Shown here piece after piece: positions 59,916-64,000 of a DNA stretch of 64,000 nucleotides (the first letter of the stretch is position 1; every line of letters starts with the position of its first letter). Below the pieces are notes generated by a model, which ran no database searches, was not told where the DNA came from, and was given only the letters and a program-made list of their open reading frames with translations. The DNA is from Ustilaginoidea virens (Eukaryota; Ascomycota; Sordariomycetes; Hypocreales; Clavicipitaceae), in assembly GCF_000687475.1 (NCBI RefSeq), contig NC_057321.1, positions 1,922,001 through 1,986,000 of the forward strand, given 5' to 3'. The position numbers and the translations under genes were made by a program.

Positions 59916-61154
59916 TTATGCCGAATCCATCTCCATAACCTCCATCGTCCAGTACGGCAACTCGCGAGCCAGCGGATCTGCACTGGCAAGTTCCTCCTCG
60001 CCAGAATCGGGCTCGTCGAGCTCGTCGATTCGTGGAGCAGGAGGGTCCTGAAACATCAGGCTGACACGATGTAATCGCTTCGGCATCCGCCGCGCACTCG
60101 ACCCGACGTCGTTGACGTCGAGGGTCCCAGCGTCAGAGTCATCTGAATCGCTCAATTCACTGTGCGTTCGCTTGCCAAAACTGCTGGACATGCTAACCCT
60201 TCGGTTCCGTCTCATTTCCATTTGTCTTTGGTGGAACAACATTTCTCCGTCAAAACCGGCAGGGGATTCGTCTTCATTGTCGGAAGTCTCGTTGCTGCAG
60301 TTGAGATTTTTGAAATCTCGTACCATGCCTCCATCGAAATCCTTATGGCGAGATCTGGATCGGCTCCGGTTTGATTCAATTTCAGTGGGGTGAAGTATCT
60401 CAAGCCCCTCGCATCCACTATCCATTGCGTCGATTTCTTCTATCACGAAATCGCAAACCAGGGTACTGCTGAACGCCGAGTCGGCCCAAGGCTGGTCGCG
60501 TGAAGTTTCAGCCTCTGAGTCAGCTTGCGACATGGATTCCGATGCAGATTCCGTCGCCAGTCGAAGACCGAGTCTTGAGTGTACCTTTTCATCCTTGTCT
60601 TGTTCTCTTTTATCCTCATCAACCCCATCTTTGGCTTTATCATCGTTGCGACTGTCATTTTTACCAACGTCGCAGTCGTCGCGGTCGTGGTCGTCGCGGT
60701 CGTCGTGGTCGTCATATCCGTTATCATCCTCATCATCATACGTATCACCTGGGTTCGTATCTGAATCGCTTTCATCGACAGATGATTCGGCGACCGGCGG
60801 CCTCGCCACATTCCGTGATTGCGCAGATTTGGAAAGTGAAGACTCTGCATCAGCATTGGAACTTGATGATGAGGATCGAGGGCTCAATTGTTCTGGACCA
60901 AGAACCCTCTGGTAGCTGAACTGATGACCATTACCAACAGGCCTGATGTTGGGGTCTTGAGCTAATGAGCGAGAATAGCGGAACAGGGCAGCTGGGTGCG
61001 GTGGCATGCGGGCCATGTGTGGCGACGTTGTGGGGGTGTCTGGCGGTGACGTTTGTCCTGTGGCAGCTGTGGAATGATCGATGTGAAGATGCTCGCGGGA
61101 AAGCTTAAGGCTAGGAGTCGACTGTTGATGCCGTGATTGATTGAGTCTGATCAT
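59916..61154 (-). CDS. Acidic, Ser/Asp-rich protein of unknown function
   Basis: Single-exon frame of 412 codons with an ATG start. I do not recognise a named family, although the C-terminal half reads like a conserved fungal protein. Seen: a Pro/Ser/Thr-rich N-terminus; a strongly acidic middle (residues ~135-180, repeated Asp-Asp-His/Arg coded by a gtcgtc-type tract at 60,660-60,720); a structured-looking segment CDFVIEEIDAMDSGCEGLEI (residues ~239-258); an SRSRSRH patch; GEMLFHQRQMEMRRNRRVSM; a basic patch SSARRMPKRLHR; and a C-terminal ARELPYWTMEVMEMD. No signal peptide or membrane helix. The mixture of acidic tracts, phosphorylatable Ser-Asp runs and basic patches suggests a nuclear protein, which is inference only. 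A 2.8-kb spacer lies upstream. Confidence 0.75.
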   Translation of the reverse strand: MIRLNQSRHQQSTPSLKLSREHLHIDHSTAATGQTSPPDTPTTSPHMARMPPHPAALFRYSRSLAQDPNIRPVGNGHQFSYQRVLGPEQLSPRSSSSSSNADAESSLSKSAQSRNVARPPVAESSVDESDSDTNPGDTYDDEDDNGYDDHDDRDDHDRDDCDVGKNDSRNDDKAKDGVDEDKREQDKDEKVHSRLGLRLATESASESMSQADSEAETSRDQPWADSAFSSTLVCDFVIEEIDAMDSGCEGLEILHPTEIESNRSRSRSRHKDFDGGMVRDFKNLNCSNETSDNEDESPAGFDGEMLFHQRQMEMRRNRRVSMSSSFGKRTHSELSDSDDSDAGTLDVNDVGSSARRMPKRLHRVSLMFQDPPAPRIDELDEPDSGEEELASADPLARELPYWTMEVMEMDSA

Positions 61155-62464
61155 TTTCGCGGCTCATTCACAGGAAAAAAAAAACGTATATATTGTGATC
61201 AACACAACTCTGTGTGCAATCGGTGGTCGGACTTTTCTCAATTTTGATTTTACCGCCCCTGGATATAAAGGGGAAAACGTGTGTTTGGCTGGCTATATCG
61301 CCGCCAGGCCTTTCGCAGCAGTAATCCTATCAGCAGAATGGGTGCGAACTGCAGGCCCTGCCTGTGGGGTAGGAGCTAGATCGTTTGATAGTGAGGGAAG
61401 TACTCCGTAGAGGGTCAGCAGTGGCGGAAACCCAGTGTCGCCCAGTGCCGCAAGCCGCTTATTGCTTCCCGGCTAAGTGGTGCGGGTGCGGCGCCCAGCT
61501 GAGTGGGGAAGAGGAAGGCTCCCAGCAGAATAGTAGAGGTTGGCGGCTCCTGGTCAGGCCTCTGGACTCAGGGGCCGGACAGATTTGGAAAGCAAAAAAA
61601 GCTCTGCAGAGAAATAACCGAGGGGAGGGGGGATGTTGGCGGAAATGCACCAACGCACCAGAGCACGCAGCACAGAATCTGCTGGTGGGTGCCTGGCGGG
61701 AAGACGAAACTATCACTGGGATTGCCGTTTTGCCGCGCCGTTTTGATGTACTGTCTGTCTGTTGTTGAATAGCAGCACTGGTTCGGGTGGTCTTGTTGTT
61801 ATACGGGTGGACCGGCAATGAATGTGTCGGCGGCACAATCCAATTGTGTGGGAGTTGGGCAAGTCAAGGCGTCAGCACCCAAAGGAGGAACCTCCAGCAC
61901 GGAGAAGAAGAGGCTTGATTTGCTTTAGGTATCATGTTCAGATGCTGCTGATGCGGGTTTCGAGCGGATCGTTCTTGAGCCGCAAGCCAATTCACGACAC
62001 CTTGCAAAAGGCCAGAGGGCAGTCTCGTCTCGTCTGGCACCAGTATGCTGAGCAGGTCAGATAGTGGCGACAGAGGCGAAAAAGTAGACGGGAGGATCAG
62101 GATGAAAAGAAGATCCCGACTCGGCAGAATCAGGTCGGGAGACGAAGGAAGGGCGCACCCAGTACGAGGTGAGGGAAAATGAGGCGAACAGACAAGACGC
62201 TGCAATTGGCAGGTCTCCAAGATCAAGCAGAGAATGAATAGGAGGGAGTCGGGGGGCTTGAGGAATATAAGATGTATGCACTCGGTCCTCGGCGCAGATG
62301 GCGGTGTCCTCTCTGGTTTCAGTTACCAACTGTTGGGAGCCCGCAAGATGGATACAGACCAGTTGACCTTGTGAACCGCGCAGCGCAGCACAGCGCAAAA
62401 GGTCGGAAGCAGAGGGACGTGCGGCCCACCAGCTGCTTTTGCCTGTGGTTGTGCGTTGTGCGTT

Positions 62465-62501
62465 GTGCGTGTGCGTGTGCGTGTGCGTGTGCGTGTGCGT
62501 G
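62465..62501 (+). repeat. (GTGTGC)n microsatellite
   Basis: About six copies of a GTGTGC hexamer. Confidence 0.9.
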
Positions 62502-62675
62502 ACGCGAGCGCGAGTGCAGGTGCTGGTGCGGGTGCGGGTGCGAATACAACTGGGAGTGTATGTGAGCGAGGATGGAAATAGACGAATCAGAGTCCAAAAT
62601 AAGACGCAGAGGAACTCGCAACGATGAGACAGGGGACCCGACGATGTCTAAGTCACCGGGATATAATTTTATATC

Positions 62676-62699
62676 TTTTTTTTTTTTTTTTTTTTTTTT
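62676..62699 (+). repeat. T24 homopolymer
   Basis: Twenty-four consecutive T residues in the spacer upstream of the acidic-protein gene. Confidence 0.95.
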
Positions 62700-63532
62700 G
62701 TACATAGATATAACAGTATGCCTAGCGATCTCTGTCTTGGGTAATGGCGGATAAAGGATCGCTTTTTGTGCCGAGAGGTTCGCCCGTACGCTAATGAGAT
62801 GATTTGTCGGCCTGTATGTACAACAGCTGATGCTTGCTTGTTCATGCAAGGAAACAAACAAACCTACCAGCCTAGATGATTCTGTCCTGCTCAGTTGTCC
62901 TCGGCAAAAACCAAGAGCCAGATGCGCAAGGAGATTTTAGTATTTAAATAAATAAAAAAGATAAAAGAAAAATAAAACGAGGTTTGACAAATTGGTTTCA
63001 GGTCCGTTCCGGATGAGAAATAGACAAGAAAAGCACCACCAAGCAGGGATGAACACGAGATGAAGAAAGCAAGGTCGGCTGGCGATCTAGCTTCATACCA
63101 CGTCTCATTAATATAAAATAGCCAGTGGTTGTGCGTTATTTCAAGGCGTCCTATCTCGAGACTCGAGCAATGATGGTCTTGATCGCAGTCCCGCAGATGC
63201 GGCCCAAAGTCTCATGCGGCTTGGCTTGTCAGGTACCAAGTGACTCCTTGAGCCGGGGCGGTATGGAGTCTGGACAAGGTTCTTGTGGTAAGAAGTCCGT
63301 TAGACGGCAGGCTGCCTGCAGTCTAATATGCGTAACTACCTAGCGCAGTTTGCCCAGCGTCTAATTCAATATTACCCGACGTCTCGAAACAAAAAGGCTC
63401 GTCCCATCATCAAGGCAAAGCCCACAAGAAGTCTGGTCGTCTTGTTCCAGACTCTTTCCAAAACCTTGCCAGTGCTAGTAACTAGGGCACATTCTGCTGT
63501 TGGGTCTTTCTCCAGGGCAACACCGCCCAGGC

Positions 63533-63562
63533 TGCCCTGCCCTGCCCTGCCCTGCCCTGCCT
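63533..63562 (+). repeat. (CCTGC)n tandem repeat
   Basis: About six perfect copies of a CCTGC pentamer (30 bp). Confidence 0.9.
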
Positions 63563-64000
63563 CCAAAATTCCACAGGGAGAATGGTCGTCAGTTGGTGTA
63601 CGGAATAGTTGAGACGATACACAGACGTAGGTGGACCGTGGGGGGCCACCTTTCCAAGTCGACGTTCAACGCCTCCTCTCAGGCTAATCTTGTGCACGTT
63701 TCATTCGGACAGGGTCACAGGAAAGATTTTTGCAAGCGGAGAGCTGGACGGGACGGGACACCTTTACTGCCTCGCATCTAGCCAACAGATAACCCTGCTT
63801 GTGCCTCTGGGTGATTCGTGCATGACCATCGTGGACCACTGTTGGGCAGCAATGCTCCGAGTGCACGCCGCTCCATCGTTACCCTCGGCGGCGATCCAGG
63901 ACGAAAAACTTTTCGACCACCTTGGAACCTCTTAGCACCGTTTGTAGTTCACGGAGTGAATGTGCAAGAGAAAATACCTCACACCCCAAACGTGAGCCCT

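Larger units (their letters stand above)
61155..64000. other. 2.8-kb upstream region to window end, no supported gene
   Basis: This must include the promoter and 5' UTR of the minus-strand gene starting at 61,154. Many short overlapping frames occur on both strands; none has a recognisable motif. The interval holds simple repeats: a (GTGTGC)n run at 62,465-62,501, T24 at 62,676-62,699 and (CCTGC)n at 63,533-63,562. TATA-like sequence is sparse. A gene entering from the right edge cannot be excluded. Confidence 0.5.

Noticed and set aside
60443..60919. ORFs on both strands inside the acidic-protein gene
   Set aside because: Generated by the GAC/GTC triplet tract of the 412-codon gene in shifted frames.

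Overview
The window is nuclear DNA of a filamentous ascomycete (Pezizomycotina; probably a Sordariomycete, but that rank is only an impression). The reasons are short introns of 49-227 bp with GT/AG ends and lariat-like signals, a compact set of typical fungal genes, and a transposon block carrying the signature of repeat-induced point mutation (RIP): CpA/TpG converted to TpA, glutamine codons turned into TAG/TAA, and CpG retained.

Bases 1 to about 37,430 are a nest of RIP-mutated retrotransposons with no intact gene. From left to right: a Ty1/copia-type pol remnant (1-1941 and 8563-~9340) split by a full-length Tad-like LINE on the minus strand (1942-8562, 18-bp target duplication); a less mutated spacer with a 32-nt perfect palindrome; then a four-level nest. 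In that nest a gypsy reverse transcriptase fragment (~10,015-25,222) contains LINE copy A (10,287-25,150, 16-bp duplication). Copy A contains a solo copia LTR (12,121-12,825) and a complete copia element (14,920-24,906, two 786-bp LTRs, AATAC duplication). That copia element contains a 2.6-kb non-autonomous LTR element (19,981-22,609, 244-bp LTRs). To the right lies LINE copy B on the plus strand (~25,223-36,135), split by a complete Ty3/gypsy element (28,848-34,487, two 254-bp LTRs, ATAGT duplication), followed by LTR and LINE-tail relics up to a (TA)n tract. All insertions were delimited by reading target duplications and by checking that removing the insert restores the host reading frame.

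Bases ~37,430-64,000 are ordinary gene space. The genes are USO1/p115 tether (37,542-40,719, +), PRMT3-type arginine methyltransferase (41,146-42,866, +), OPT-family oligopeptide transporter with a 9-nt microexon (43,048-45,604, -), ribosomal protein uS12/RPS23 (46,016-46,510, +), COQ2 polyprenyltransferase (46,780-48,063, -), a JmjC plus zf-4CXXC_R1 chromatin protein (48,789-53,085, +), a four-helix MARVEL-like membrane protein (53,277-54,000, -), arginase (56,454-57,764, -) and an acidic protein of unknown function (59,916-61,154, -). Splice models were checked by reading-frame continuity; each spliced length is an exact multiple of three. The genes belong to different housekeeping pathways and do not look like one cluster. 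OPT/RPS23 and COQ2/JmjC are divergent pairs sharing promoters, and PRMT3/OPT, RPS23/COQ2 and JmjC/MARVEL are convergent pairs with short 3' spacers.

The least explained feature is a second reading frame, antisense to the LINE and near its 3' end. It has its own CT-rich/TATA-like upstream region and a start (MPK[K/R]..) conserved at protein level in all three LINE copies.
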